Assembly: GCA_029237695.1 (NCBI GenBank)
Contig: CM055272.1
Coordinates: 32,870,791 to 32,934,790, forward strand
Direction of reading: 5' to 3'
Source of the DNA: Conchocele bisecta
Lineage: Eukaryota > Mollusca > Bivalvia > Lucinida > Thyasiridae
Length of the DNA stretch: 64,000 nt
In this document: piece by piece, positions 44,641 through 57,237 of the stretch
Layout: each line of letters opens with the position of its first letter
Numbering within the stretch: position 1 is the first letter of the stretch
The notes under the pieces: generated by a model
Database searches by the model: none
Told to the model about the DNA's origin: nothing
What the model saw: only the letters and a program-made list of their open reading frames with translations
Translations under genes and position numbers: made by a program

Positions 44641-44965
44641 AATTGCACCTAACAAAACATTCCATATCAGACCCATGCGACCTTCATCTACAAGGTCAAG
44701 GTCAAATTACTTAGAAATTTGCGTCCGTAAGATTTGCGTTAACGTTTTCTGGTGCCCATTATCTCTACAACGGTAAGTCGGATTGACTTCAAACTTGATA
44801 TACTCCATTATCATCATCCCTATTTTCATTTCATTCCACACCCATGCGACCTTCATGTCCAAGGTCAAATTCCTTTAAATATTTACGTTAAAGTTTGTAT
44901 TTGTCGGTCCAGGCAGTGGCATACATGAGCCCCTGCTCACTTTCTCTCGTTTATTAATCTGATTT
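44641..44965 (-). repeat. Family C-like core, about two units, with conserved end
   Basis: Core blocks TTTGCGTTAACGTTTTCTGG, ATCTCTACAACGGTAAGTCG and GATTGACTTCAAACTTGATA match the family C core in order, and AAGGTCAAGGTCAAATTAC occurs near 44691. The right end, CCCCTGCTCACTTTCTCTCG, reads CGAGAGAAAGTGAGCAGGGG on the minus strand and matches the end of the 60.1-61.2 kb array (CTAGAGCAAGTGAGCGGGG). It is non-coding. Confidence 0.7.
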
Positions 44966-47900
44966 TATATTGATTTTATGAAATCAAGGACCAATTCTAT
45001 ACCTGACGTGTACACTGTTCCTAGACACTGTAAATATATGTAAATACACATGGGCCATATATACTCTCACGATGTGAAGCTTCACTGCACTATTGTAATA
45101 GTATCTAAAAATAGACTATAGTAGTGGGTATATATGGTATGTGTAGGGTGGTTAGCCAGGTAAAATTGACACACTGTGCCATTTTCTGTGAATGAGGCTA
45201 TTTACAATGGTAATTTGTGGGTTTTTTTACAGCTTGGTGTAATATGATAGCAGTCCGTTGTCCGGGCTTTTCTATGTATACTTTGTGAAATTGACTGATG
45301 GCGGGAATGCACAAAGATGGCGCAGTTGGCCACTCCATGTGCCGTATAGGATACAGTAACGAGGAAGTTTTCACATATATGCTATGCATATATTCCATCA
45401 CATTTACAAATCAATTATCTTTGAATCAGGCATAAAACGTCTCCATAATGAATATCTCCTTAATGTACGTCTCCTTTTTACCAATATATTATAGGAGGCC
45501 GTTTTTACTAGGGCCGTTTTGTCCAAATTCTTGGGAGACGTTTTGTCTAAATAAGTGCCGTTTTTACCTGCGACCGTTTGACCAGGTGCCGTTTTGACCT
45601 GCTCCCATTTTACCGATTATGTGATACGCATGTGCTCGAACGCGCAGTGTGACGTCACGGATACCTTGCTTATACACCCCCCCCCCCCCCCCCGCAAATT
45701 TAATACAGGATGGCGACTTACAGGCGTTTGAAGCCAGTTAGAAATAAATAAATAATATTGGCATAGATCGTTGTTTTAGCGACGTTACCTACCGCGTTCG
45801 TGTTATTTCCATATGAATTATTGATTTAATATGAATCTAGCGGGTCCGTTCCTAGCCTTTAAGTAATCTATCAAAATGGTACAAATACAATTGTATCCTT
45901 ATAAACACGTCTAAGTGATGCTTATACCTATTAACAAAACAAAAAGAGTTCATATAGAAGAAAGTACTTGATCATTCACACTGGAAATTGAAATTGTTAC
46001 TGCAAATGACATTGACAACATAATTGGTGTAATAGTCGATAATGAATAACATGGTCAGGCCACATTGACAACATTTACAAAACTGTTAATTCCAATGTAT
46101 GGCTTTTATCCAGGATAAAAGAGTGTTTGCCCGTCGACCCACTTGTATATGACCTATATCCAACAGCATATACATTGGTGTAATATCGTTTGGCGTGGGA
46201 CATCACAAATTAATATCGATATAATATTTTGTCTGCAAAAAACGAGCATGTAAAGTAATGCTGGGCTGTAATGTGGAGACTACGTTAGTAAGCATGCAAT
46301 TATTAAAAAAGTCAAACAGTATTTGGACAATTACATCTAAAAAAAAGAAGCTAATATTCAAAGTATTCAATTTGGACACACCAATTTAGATACTCCATCT
46401 TATATGAAATGTTCATACCAGTACTCAGATCTGAAACGGTTAATAAATATATTCTTCCTCGACCGAACCAAGACATACTCCGAGACAGTGTTGCCTACTC
46501 ATTTACTATCGTCCGGAACAGATTACATAGTGAGCTAAAGATCTAATACAACTATTGACGTTTTTTTCTCTAACTTAATTAAATGAATTAAACACAAATA
46601 GTATGCATCTCAGAAGAATATACAATGTCAATTAATTTGAAAGCTCACCAAACGTTCCATTTTGTTTTGTAAATAGATGTATATACATATTTGGTGTCAC
46701 ATGTTCATGTTCACGTCTTTATATATTTGTTCTCATACAGACAAATATAATATAAATTTACCATTACTTTTAATTTCAGTCACAAGTAGTAAACAATTAC
46801 ATTAATTTGTACTCAGTCAAACACCAATTTTTAAGTACCAGCAATTTATATATATACAATCAATGCATGTTCTGTGTTCATGACAACATATTCTCTGTCA
46901 TAAGCTACTTTGTCTATTTTCGAAACCATGTGTTGTATCATCAAGCATGTCACTGAAATATTAATGCAAAACTGTTTCTAAATGAAATTTTGAGCAGTTT
47001 CATATTGACACTCTTTTCTGAACACGTTTTATTCACATACTCTATAGCGACTATACATGTAACACATACGTAGAGGTTTTCTTTCATTCGGTGATTATTG
47101 ACTAGCATGTATAGTGTTCGTCATTGCATTTTTACCATGTTACCTATCTATATGGGGATCATACGTTGCAACTGGTGCGCTGAATGTCTATTTTTCACAT
47201 GGGTTTCCAAATGCTTTACATGCTCAACATTTATTTAAATATAATTTTGTAAGAGTATCATTGGAATATGTCCTCTATAATTCCGTTAGATGTACTACAT
47301 GCAGTTATATAAGTAATTTTCAATTTAATTTGAAGGCCCGGATCTCAGATGAGGATGAAACGTGAGCAAAAATGTTGATAAAATAACAATATACTAAATA
47401 TTTGTATCGGTTTTCTGAAATTATAATCCAATATGCTGAAATACACCCACGTACTGACACCTAAACCACTTGCTCTCTTTGGAACCATCAACCTGATAGT
47501 TTGCAATGCCACCAAGGTTTAGCTGGTCTACGTGTAAATATTATGTTTAATATATAACATAATATTGTACCGAATGGTGTACCTGCTATGTTTATTAAGA
47601 TCAAACCATCATGTGGCTTTACTCAGTTTCGATTGTTAAACATATGCATATTTATATGCATATTTATATACATTTATCATATTATACATGATTAATGAGC
47701 GATAAGCCGTACAGGTATGTTTATTTTCCCGTTAGTCATGTTAAGCGATTATCATTATCTATTGAATTGGTCCTTTTGTTTTTTAACGTGGGTCATGGTT
47801 TATATTTCAGAGAGACACATGTTTTACAAGGAGACGCATGTGACTGTAATCGACAGGTATTCCTCTACGCGGAAGACACGAAGACTCACAGTTCATGCCG

Positions 47901-48362
47901 CAATACAAACATCGTATATGGAAAGCTGCTCAATATTACACAATTAACATTGTACTGGTAGACATGTACCACATAATAAGCATCGACGTAACTATATTCC
48001 CGTGTTATTTGGGTCATCAACTGCGTGTACCTGAATATATATACATTAGGTAATGCAGTTTGCAACTAGCATATGTGTTGGTCATTAATCACGTTAACAG
48101 AGTACATGGAATCGTCTTAGTGTTTCAAACTAGATCAGAAGTTCTCCATAAATAATCTCAGAATTATGCACGGATGATCCTGCCAGCATGAAACTGTTTA
48201 CCTCGTTACATATGTGATAGCTAACTATACAACGAAAGGGAATGTGAACATGCTTCAGCGCTATCAGAATTGAGTCAAGCACATATGCTTTATGCTATTT
48301 ATTTGATTTATTTTTATGATTTGCTAATTATCCACAAGTTCCAGAAGACACAATTGGAAACA
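44966..48362. other. Mostly unique AT-rich DNA upstream of the GPCR; GCCGTTTT motif cluster and C-tract
   Basis: Between 45430 and 45620 the words ACGTCTCC, GCCGTTTT(A/G/T) and GACGTTTTGTC recur in direct orientation without a fixed period. A pure C-tract lies at about 45676-45693. From 45700 to 48360 frames are short; the 88-residue frame at 47695-47961 has no recognisable family. No promoter can be assigned, though TATATATA-like runs occur at 46848-46858 and near 48035. Confidence 0.45.
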
Positions 48363-49385
48363 ATGATTTATGAAGTATTTGATTATTGCAACACTTATTG
48401 GGAGTGTTGGGTTATCCACGTTATGTGGCGGTTTGTCTCCCCTGTTTTGATCATCGTCGGCACAGTGGGGAACTGTGTATCTTTCGCCGTGTTTTGCCGA
48501 CCGAAGATGTGTAGCACGACAACATCCGTCTATTTACGGTTTCTGGCCGCGGCGGACACGACCGTTCTTTACGGCATATTGCTGCGTACGTGTCTCCTTA
48601 GATGGGACGTGGGGAGTAGATCGGCTCTAACAACCGATATATGTGTCTTAAATAAACTGTTAACATTTACATTCCTTCCTTTGTCACCTATGTTATTAGT
48701 TGCAACATCCATTGACAGAGCATTGGTGATTAAATACCCAATGTGGCATAAAAGTCACTGCTGCAGAAAATCCAGCATAAGTGTATGTCTTGTTATATTG
48801 GCAATCTCATTTGGTATAGCTGCTTCCATTGCTTTTTTCGATCATCAACTAACTCCAATATTCGTGAACGAAAGAAATGTTACACTCGTGTATGACATCA
48901 GATGTGTTGGAACAAATCCTCTCTACGTGTTTTTCTGGCAAAAGATTTGGCCGATTTTTGCCCTCGTGGTTTACTGTATCATACCAGCATGCTGTCTGAT
49001 CGCAAGTAATGCCTGTATCATACACGTGTTGTATAGAAAACCTATCATTACTGTCAACACGGCGGTCATGGACAAGCGGACGAAACGGGCCAGATCAGTA
49101 ACGATGATGCTCGTGGCGGTCTGTGTCTACTTTTTATGTTCTGTTATTTCGAGTGGTGTCCATTTCATGGTCAAGTGGATACGCTTTGATCTATCTAATC
49201 CAAAAGATTTCGTAACTAATGCAATCATTTTCTCGGTTACATTTAATATAATGTGTTCCAACAATGCATTGAACTTCATATTCTACTGCTTCAGCGGATC
49301 TGCCTTTAGACATGAATTTAAACAGCTAATTAACACATTGTTATGTGAACGCCTAAGAAGCGGACGGCTGGCGTCAAACAATTAA
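48363..49385 (+). CDS. Class A (rhodopsin-family) G protein-coupled receptor, intronless
   Basis: It encodes a 340-residue seven-transmembrane receptor for the plasma membrane, coupling an unknown ligand to G proteins. Landmarks are TM1 GTVGN (N37), TM2 LAAAD (D65), C94 before TM3 paired with C181 in extracellular loop 2, IDRAL at the end of TM3 (R119, DRY-like), a sequon NVT at 172-174, P208 in TM5, TM7 NFIFY (residues 304-308, NPxxY with Phe for Pro) and helix-8 AFRHEFKQL. TM6 lacks CWxP. These departures and the Cys-rich helices fit the divergent orphan, FMRFamide-receptor-like expansions of molluscs; the ligand class is inference. The ATG at 48363 has A at -3 and gives the usual short N-terminus. 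An in-frame ATG at 48285 would add 26 mostly hydrophobic residues, and a further upstream TTG is not a credible start. No stop or frameshift is present, so the gene looks intact. A possible AATAAA lies near 50161. Confidence 0.9.
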   Translation: MIYEVFDYCNTYWECWVIHVMWRFVSPVLIIVGTVGNCVSFAVFCRPKMCSTTTSVYLRFLAAADTTVLYGILLRTCLLRWDVGSRSALTTDICVLNKLLTFTFLPLSPMLLVATSIDRALVIKYPMWHKSHCCRKSSISVCLVILAISFGIAASIAFFDHQLTPIFVNERNVTLVYDIRCVGTNPLYVFFWQKIWPIFALVVYCIIPACCLIASNACIIHVLYRKPIITVNTAVMDKRTKRARSVTMMLVAVCVYFLCSVISSGVHFMVKWIRFDLSNPKDFVTNAIIFSVTFNIMCSNNALNFIFYCFSGSAFRHEFKQLINTLLCERLRSGRLASNN

Positions 49386-50694
49386 CCAACAGCTAGTTTA
49401 ACGATCTCATGCATGCTGCCTCTCCAGGTTGGACATACTATTAATTCCAAAACTGACCACATGGGGCGGGAAATCGGTGTCGGTGTCAGTATAAGGATGG
49501 CCGCCATCTAGGGTTCCCGTCCTCTTGTGGCTGAGAGGGCCAGTTTAGCATAACTATATCCAACAATAACATTGATTACACTGATAGCATTCGGTAACGT
49601 CACGTGACATCATCCAACCAAATGTCAGTTTTCATTTCGTTGTAACCCGTATGTTTGTATCAGGTCCATACCTGATATAATACTATGTTATCAGTCAGTA
49701 CGTATACGATCAATACAGGACAGGTTACTTGATAAATGACTGTACCACCTCAAGTGGACTCACGGTACTCGGGCTCACGGTACTCCAGTCGATAGGGACT
49801 GATAAGTCGATAGGGACTGCTAATGTATCAAAAGAAAGTGACTGAACATGCCATTTAATTTTATTTAAAATGTGATCAGTGTTAGTGTAAAGCTCCAATT
49901 GGACAATATGTGAGAGTGGCTGGAGAGGTGGAGTTTATGCCTTTTTCGATCAGACCATAGCCAGGCCTCAATGTGATCTGATCAGGATCTGTACCATTCG
50001 CTGCACATCAATACAGCCTGACCAGGGTCTAGGCTGTTCGTTAGTCAACCAGCAAACATTAATCTTATTTATAAACAGTATTGACTTGTCACAAATATCA
50101 TAGGCGTCATTCCCCTGTCACGTCCGCATACATTAGATTGATTCAGAATGAGTTAAAAACAATAAAATTGAGCTAGCAATTGCATCTTGAGACAATTCCC
50201 TTGGACAGTCATCTTGCATCAGCGTGAATATGAATAGATTAAACAAAAAATGAAAGTCATAAAAACTATGACGATTCTATGGATGATCAACTAAATATAA
50301 ATCGGAAGTTTAAATAAGAAGTTTTCAAAAATAAGTTAAAAACAAAACATCAGCCCTCAGTAAGTGTAAACAGTGTATTCATTTTGGAGGAAATTATATT
50401 CATCATTATGGACTAATACAACGGATTTAAGACCAGCAACATCTGTATAAGTAGTGTGAGTTGTTAATATTTACATATATATCATATTTATTAACACAGA
50501 TTTGTAAATACAGTGATATTTAACAATTATATTTTCGGACATTACCCCACCTACTTCCGTCCAATATGATATGGAATATGGTGACGTCACGCTAAAAACA
50601 ATCTAAAGTATACTCTTCAAAAAAGATAACAGTATGTAAAAGTAAACATTGTTAACATGAGTGGAATGGAGTAAAGGGGTAAACAACAGAATGA
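49386..50694. other. GPCR downstream region, no second gene
   Basis: GGATGGCCGCCATC near 49496-49509 is another ATGGC-type motif. The CTGATCAGGATCTGTACCAT region (49978-50030) weakly resembles the family E interior. No coding sequence is recognisable. The last 150 bp may be 5' UTR of the LINE fragment to the right. Confidence 0.4.
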
Positions 50695-51750
50695 ATGACA
50701 ACAATGAGCGGTCAACCAAATCGCAAACGGAGCTCCACATCCAGTATAAACGAAGACATTAGTACCATAAAATCTATTGACAAAGATATTCTGGAGAAAT
50801 ATAGTCCAGCTAAACCAAAGTCTAAGAAAAAAGGTAACACAAAATCAGTAAAGAAAAAAGATGGACACAGACGGCGCTACATGTATGAAGGAAACTGAAG
50901 ACACCACTGACACGGATATCAGTTCCCGATTGGACAGCATAATGAACAAACTAGACAGTATTGTTAAAAAAGAAGAAATACTAGAGATTGTAAAGAACAC
51001 GATTAAAAAAGAAATGGAAGACATAGTTGAGAAAATTACGAAAAAAGTATATGAATCGGTATCACACAGGATTGACATTGTGGAAAGTGAAACGCATAAA
51101 GTCAACATAAACCTAGATACATGTAGAACCCACATTAAAACTCTGGGAAAAGAATTACAATCAAAAGAGGATATGATTAACCAGTACAGGCGTGCTGCAG
51201 AAAAGGCAAATGAATGCCAAGCAGAGAAAACAAACGCTCTTGAACAGTATAGTCGCAGCAATAACATCAGGATAATAAACCTACCAGAAGACAACGGTGA
51301 ACGTTCAGAAACAATGGAACAAACTACAGAAACGGTGGTGAAATTCCTCAATGAGAAGATGTACACACATATCCAAGTTACCGACATATACATCGCCCAC
51401 AGACTCGGTAAAAAAAGTCGCGAATAAATCCAGACCTGTAATAGTCAAATTATTATCCCGTAGACATAAATTTGAAAGCATGAAAGACAGAAAAAACAAG
51501 TTACATGGAACGAGTATTTACATCTCGGAAGACTTAACACGACAAAACCAAATGGTATTTGCAGCAGCGAGGAGAAACACAGAACTGGAATCATGCTGGA
51601 CACGAAATGGACGTATAGTTGTTAAATGGAAAGCATCACACAGAATAGAAGAGATTGAATACAAACAACACAAATACTGGACTGGAGACGTGTATATACA
51701 TTATATCAAACAAACACACATTAAAATACAGATGTTTAGCATGTTTCAAA
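50695..51750 (+). pseudogene. LINE ORF1-like protein remnant without ORF2
   Basis: Three pieces in successive frames form one ORF1-like protein. The first is a basic Lys/Ser-rich N-terminus (50695 to about 50865). The second is a coiled-coil segment and the start of an RRM-like domain (50861-51427; DISSRLDSIMNKLDSIVKKE, then NALEQYSRSNNIRIINLPE and IYIAHRLGKK). The third is the C-terminal part in the next frame (SRPVIVKLLSRRHKFESMKD, then GTSIYISEDLTRQNQ, to about 51700). Both frame changes fall in A-runs (near 50850-50860 and 51410-51416), consistent with single-base indels. The layout matches the nucleic-acid chaperone ORF1 of L1-like or CR1-like LINEs. No endonuclease or reverse transcriptase follows. 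Similarity stops near 51750, where sequence resembling the family E interior begins. Losing the 3' part is the opposite of the usual 5' truncation. Confidence 0.75.
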
Positions 51751-54700
51751 TATACCATTGTGATCAATCGGCTGACGGGAGGGGTGTTATGGCATATGCG
51801 ACGAATTTAGCCCCAGGTCAGGCTGCCACTTTGTGATGCATGATCAGGACCTACACTGTCTGCAACTCCGTTAATAAAATACTGAAATAAATAGCTAAGT
51901 ATCATAGATGACAGGAGAGTACATTATAACCAGGAAGTGCACTAGTTTAAAATAGCATGTGACCCTTCCTGCCAGTGGCCAGTTCATATTGGGATAACAA
52001 TCGTGCATAGACATGTGTTGTGCATACATGATAGCAACTGCGTACCTTTTTTACATAGTATACTTTCATAATAATACTTGTAATTTTTGTATTCACTCAC
52101 ACAAGTGAATGCAGTAAGAGTTAACACGTGCACCTATACACAGGGGCCGGTCAAGATGTTATCAGACGCATTACCTATACAGAATCACCAGTATAAATTT
52201 CAATATGAAACACTACCTTCAGCGGTCTTACAGTATTTGCGTTGTATTACCATGTACAGCACCCTCCACAACGTGAGTCTGGACCAATGTAGCTCTTGAT
52301 CAACTCACCTAATCTTGTTACGCAATGCTGATCTGAATGCTGTTTTGCTATGCAAATGTACATCGGAAGTGTGCCATCAATATATGTGACGAGGGTGATG
52401 TTAGCGCTACGCTGGTCGCATACTGGGACATGCGCGTTTTGGTGGATTGAGACACGTAGCAAAAACACTTTCTCATGAAGGGTATACAAAACAGCATGAG
52501 GAAACACGTACATGTATATTGATCCTGTTATCCATATTCGGGTCGGTCACACCGCACGCCTACATTACGACGGGCCAATACACCATTGTATTCTGATAAA
52601 GGCCGTCACTATTTCATGTTGCCTGTTGTCAGAAGTACAATATAAGTCTACTTTTCATGTGATGTGTTCAGCCGGTATTGTGCTTCATATTGACCTGTCC
52701 GTTTGATCATATTTACCATACTCGATTTAGACTGAATAGCACCGTTCAAGTCGAACAGTTGGATTATTACATGTTCATACTTGTTTTCTATTCATTCAAC
52801 ACAGGAATTGCCATTTATATGCATTTATTTATATGTGAACATCAATTGTTCTATGTGTATCGTCGTGCACCTGATAAACTACCCATTGGTAATTGATCTT
52901 CGAAACTTGCTGTATATGCACGCATGTTGAAAGTTAGAATCGTCGCTTAGAGGATATTTTAATGATTCCTAGCTTCGCGTGATATAATATATATTACGAC
53001 GGACAACATTTCCTGGTGCTTTTATGGAACGCTGTTTTTGGCTGAGTATGCGAAATTTAAAGAGTCTAAGTTTAGGCTCATCTCATGGACCTGTACTGCT
53101 AATAAAGTATCGCCTGTCATGGTCACTTCAAAAAGGCGTATTCTACGGAGCCCAGCAGGGATATTTTGTAATTTTAACCCACGTCAGCATGTACTTTAGC
53201 CCTTTCTAGAATAACGGTCTGCCATCCTCTTATAATTTCGTATTTCGACTATTCTTAAGAGGGTGCTAGACATGTATATCATTTTCTATGAATAATAATT
53301 CTACCCATGCTCACATCTCAGAGTTATTAATTGGCAACCAATACTACAGTAATTCAACAGCATACAGGGTGTATAGAAAGCTAACCATAAACCATAAACT
53401 GTAAGCAGCTAGATATACGAGATGAGGCATTACATGGTTAGAATAGTATTTTATTATATACCTACCCATGCAATACATAGTTATACGATGTAAATAACAG
53501 TCATATGTTCTCATCGATGAAATAAACATCTTCCGGTGAAAATACGACTATTTCCACTATCTATATTTATAACGCGCACCTGCAGTGCCGGACTGCAAAT
53601 ATGCTGCAAATACACATTCATTACCGTATACTGTCTAAAAAATATGGACATTCCACACCACTCAATGAACATATATGTCATATTCGTTGCAAACATATGA
53701 ATATTTTTCATAGAACGCCTATATTCTCGTGAATAGTTACAGGCGTTCTATAATTACAATCGGTCGATGGGCCGAATGGGGTTCGCTGCGGGAAACTTCG
53801 TAAAATGAAAGTGTGCCAATACCAACAAGCTATATGTTAGTTCAATATTGAAACATGCTAACACCTGTAAACATTGATAGGTTATATTAAAATAATAATA
53901 CGCATGTAATTTGCAAAAAAATAGCTTCCCAATGAAATTTAGTTTAAATAGATTATCCCGTATGGAGCCTCATTTAGAACGTCCGGCACATATAGAGTCA
54001 ATATTTGAACCTTTTTACTAAACGCCATAGTGTCATGTGTCCAATTTATGACACTTTTTTTTAATGTAATATACCAACCAATAACAAATTTACGTTTAAA
54101 AAGTCAGCTATTTGTTGTTAAATGCGATTTTATTTTCATTGTGACGTCATACTATATTTCGTGTCCTGCCAAACGCGTAATAATACAATGATTGGTCATA
54201 TTGCCATTACACGTACTGGTCGAAGCCATCGTGTCATTATTGCTGTCTTCATTGTTGATAAGCTCTAAATACGGAAATACAGATACTCATTGTGTACTCG
54301 ACGATTTGTGAATGCTACAGACGTACATTTCTGCAAATTTGCTAAAGTTGAGAGGACAATACGGCGACAGCCAAGACGCATCAATAATTGACCTACATTT
54401 CAAGTCTACTAGCTGCCAGACACGAAACATTCGTTTCAGGTAGGAATTATTTCTTTATTACTGTTGACCAATATTTGAATCGTGCTGACTTCGACAGCAC
54501 TTTTAACCACAGGGCTACTAAAATAATTCCATTGTATTCAATCTAACATGAATTCAAGTGGGTGGGGGATATTCAACATTGCCTGTGCATGTGCCGAGTC
54601 ATTGGTTTTCGCGACCAATGTTGTTTCCACAATTGTTGTTTAAATAGCTAATTTATGGTGCATCTCTCGGACTCTGTGTGTTTGTGGCACCTCGATACTT

Positions 54701-56621
54701 GTAGATTCACTTTGAATATATGTTTTCAGTCCAACAAGTCAATTCATTATTTATTTAGGCTGTTATCTGTTATCTATTGTCTATATAGTATAGGCTTTTA
54801 GCCACTTAAAAAAGACACTACTTTCATCCCCCCCCCCCACGAGAGTCAAATGTGTTTATAAAAACTGTAACAACAGTGATGAAATAAGTAAAAAATTGAG
54901 GTGTGCGAATCCAGGTACACTGCATTTGCACAGCAGTGACTTTTCCCCGAAATATCATGAATATAGGCCGGTGCAGTATTTCTATTAAGTAAGTGTACCC
55001 GGCTTCGCACCGTGTATGTGGCTTTGCACACACCAATAGTTTACATGTCTGATTATTCATGTTGTTTTCTTAAGACAAGTGTTTTCAGAAAGTCACGTGT
55101 TTACACGATTTAGAAAACTTTAACAACAGTGACCAAACGAGTAAAAAAATTGAAGTGCAGTATTTGTATTAAGTATTTGTATTGCAGTGGGTGGGCTTCC
55201 TAAAATTTATTTGTACACAGGGTACCCATGTTTGGTCTGGGGTGGTGATGAGGGACTTCTTTGCTTCATTGGGGTGACCTCACGAAATATGGGGGGGGGG
55301 GGGGAGACTGTATGTTTGTTGGGATTACAATCGTGTCTGTTAATTCTGCACACCTAATAATAATTTTCGTGAAAATGTCCATATTCAGTCTAAATTCCCT
55401 GAACATTCAAGGCAGTTCTTAGCCAAGATAATCACGGCTAAACAGATGGCTTTTACTATTTCATCTGTCGTCTATTATCTGTATCCGCCTAGCGGAGACC
55501 CAGCCAAATTTGATCAAAATATCAGTCCATTTTGTCCTTGAGTTTTGCGAATAATACGGGAATAAAATAATAACCAATGTCGGTATATTTGCATGTGTAT
55601 TATTGGTTTATGAAGCTTTTTTTAACAGATCGTTGTTGATCTATTAATTTAGTAAGCAGGACCACTAATCATTTTGACCATGTTCTGAATAACTTTTACC
55701 AAACTATCGGAATGGGATAAAATTGTGACTTAGTATACCGTTAATCAGCTGATTTATTCCAAAATCAACATCAATTTATTCTGACGTGATTAAAGCTGGG
55801 CAAAACATTACGTGAATTGTGCATTAGCGGTGCGCAGAATTAGCCGAAATGACATTTTTTATATGCAGATCAGAATGTCAGTTTTCATTGGTTTGATACA
55901 TGTACAGATATGTATGTCAGTGATTCTATATTTTATGTACATCTGGTGTCCCGGTGTAATTTACTGACAAATCACACAATTTATAAGGAAATTTTTTTTT
56001 TTTCAGTAAAGAAACTATGTATAATACCATGTATATAACGATGTTTGGTACATGTGGTAAAACACGGCATTCTGTTAGTTGCCAAGCTATTTTGTTTTGC
56101 TTAACTTTACTGATTCATATTAAATACATGTTGTTGGGTTGCCATAAATGAGAAATTCCACGACTTGCTACTAAATTTCTCTGTTTCGCACTAATACAAT
56201 TAGCTTACCATATTCTTGACACTTTTCTAAATAGATGCCCCTTCAGTTGTATGTTTTATGCCGTTGAAAAGAAAAAAATGTAAATGTAAAGCTATATTTA
56301 CGTCATGTAAATGTACATAACGGAAATTACATTTCTGAGACCCCTGGTCCCTTGAAGTGGAAATAAAATAAAAAAAATGACGAGAACAATTGGCTATACT
56401 GTTATAAATGTAACAACTGGACTGTCACCCAATGGAATAAACACAGTTTAATGAATTATTGGTTCTACATCGAAACTATAAAAACGACACCAATATGTAC
56501 ATAAAATATCGAATCACTGATGTCTCATTATTATTGAACCATGTTATTGTAGTTGCGAACAATAACTCTTGCAATCTACTCCTGTACCGTCTGTAGCAGA
56601 GTTACTATTACATTCATACAT
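51751..56621. other. Unique-looking AT-rich DNA, no gene recognised
   Basis: About 4.9 kb with frames below 90 residues and no recognisable domain. Weak family E-like fragments occur near 51770-51880 and 52270-52340. A C-tract lies at 54829-54838 and a G-tract at 55290-55303. Around 54300-54440 a GC-richer segment ends in TTTCAG|GTAGGAATT, which could be a first exon with a splice donor, but no partner exon can be proven. Confidence 0.4.
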
Positions 56622-56734
56622 GTAGGCTTCCTCTACATACTAGCTAATCAGATCTGATTTACACTTTAGTTGTTAATTGTGACACAATTTGTATATTTTC
56701 CATCTGAAAAAAAATATTATAAAAGTAATACGTA

Positions 56735-57110
56735 TGGATCACGATTTGCCTGGTTTGGCCCTCATGCACGTTTTCATCTTTCGCTCTTTCTGTTACCTGG
56801 GAGTTGAATTGGGTAATTGCCCATTATAGAAGTAGTAAGATTATTACTGATCCTACTGCTTTTGGGAGGGGCCATGTGATTCTGGTGTGGCGAGGACCTG
56901 GCATCAGACCAGGACATCCTGATTTCAGGGCTGAGTATATAGTTCTTTTATTGTAAATATTAATTTCTGATTTTAGGATTTTCCCCCCATTTGTACATGT
57001 ACTTGAACATGTACTTGTACAGGTAATGGGATTTATTACTAAACCCATTGACCCGGCCTTAAATGACCGCATCTGTTGATTGGCCGTTAGACCCCAACAA
57101 ACAAATAAAT
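56735..57110 (+). mobile_element. SINE-like family S, type I, copy in left half
   Basis: It starts at GGATCACGATTTGCCTGG, continues through GTGTGGCGAGGACCTGGCAT, and has the full tail AAATGACCGCATCTGTTGAT, TGGCCGTTAGACCCCAACAA. It lacks the GTGGGTGG…TAAATTAACGG 5' part. Confidence 0.75.
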
Positions 57111-57237
57111 GATATACGTAGGCTTCCTCTACAGAATAGCTAATCAGATCTGATTTACACTTTAGTTGTTAATTGTGACCTAATTTGTATATTTTCCATC
57201 TGAAAAAAAAACTATTATAAAAGTAATACAAAACTTT

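Noticed and set aside
47695..47961. 88-residue frame upstream of the GPCR as a small secreted protein
   Set aside because: No signal peptide at the N-terminus, no recognised family, and an overlapping frame of similar length in another phase; probably chance.
48270..48362. Longer GPCR start at 48270 or 48285
   Set aside because: The codon at 48270 is TTG, not ATG. The ATG at 48285 has a weak context and adds a hydrophobic stretch unlike a class A receptor N-terminus, so 48363 is preferred.
50845..51393. Minus-strand 182-residue Ser/Phe/Leu-rich frame
   Set aside because: It is the antisense of the LINE ORF1 coiled-coil region, whose Lys/Glu-rich codons read as Phe/Ser/Leu on the other strand.
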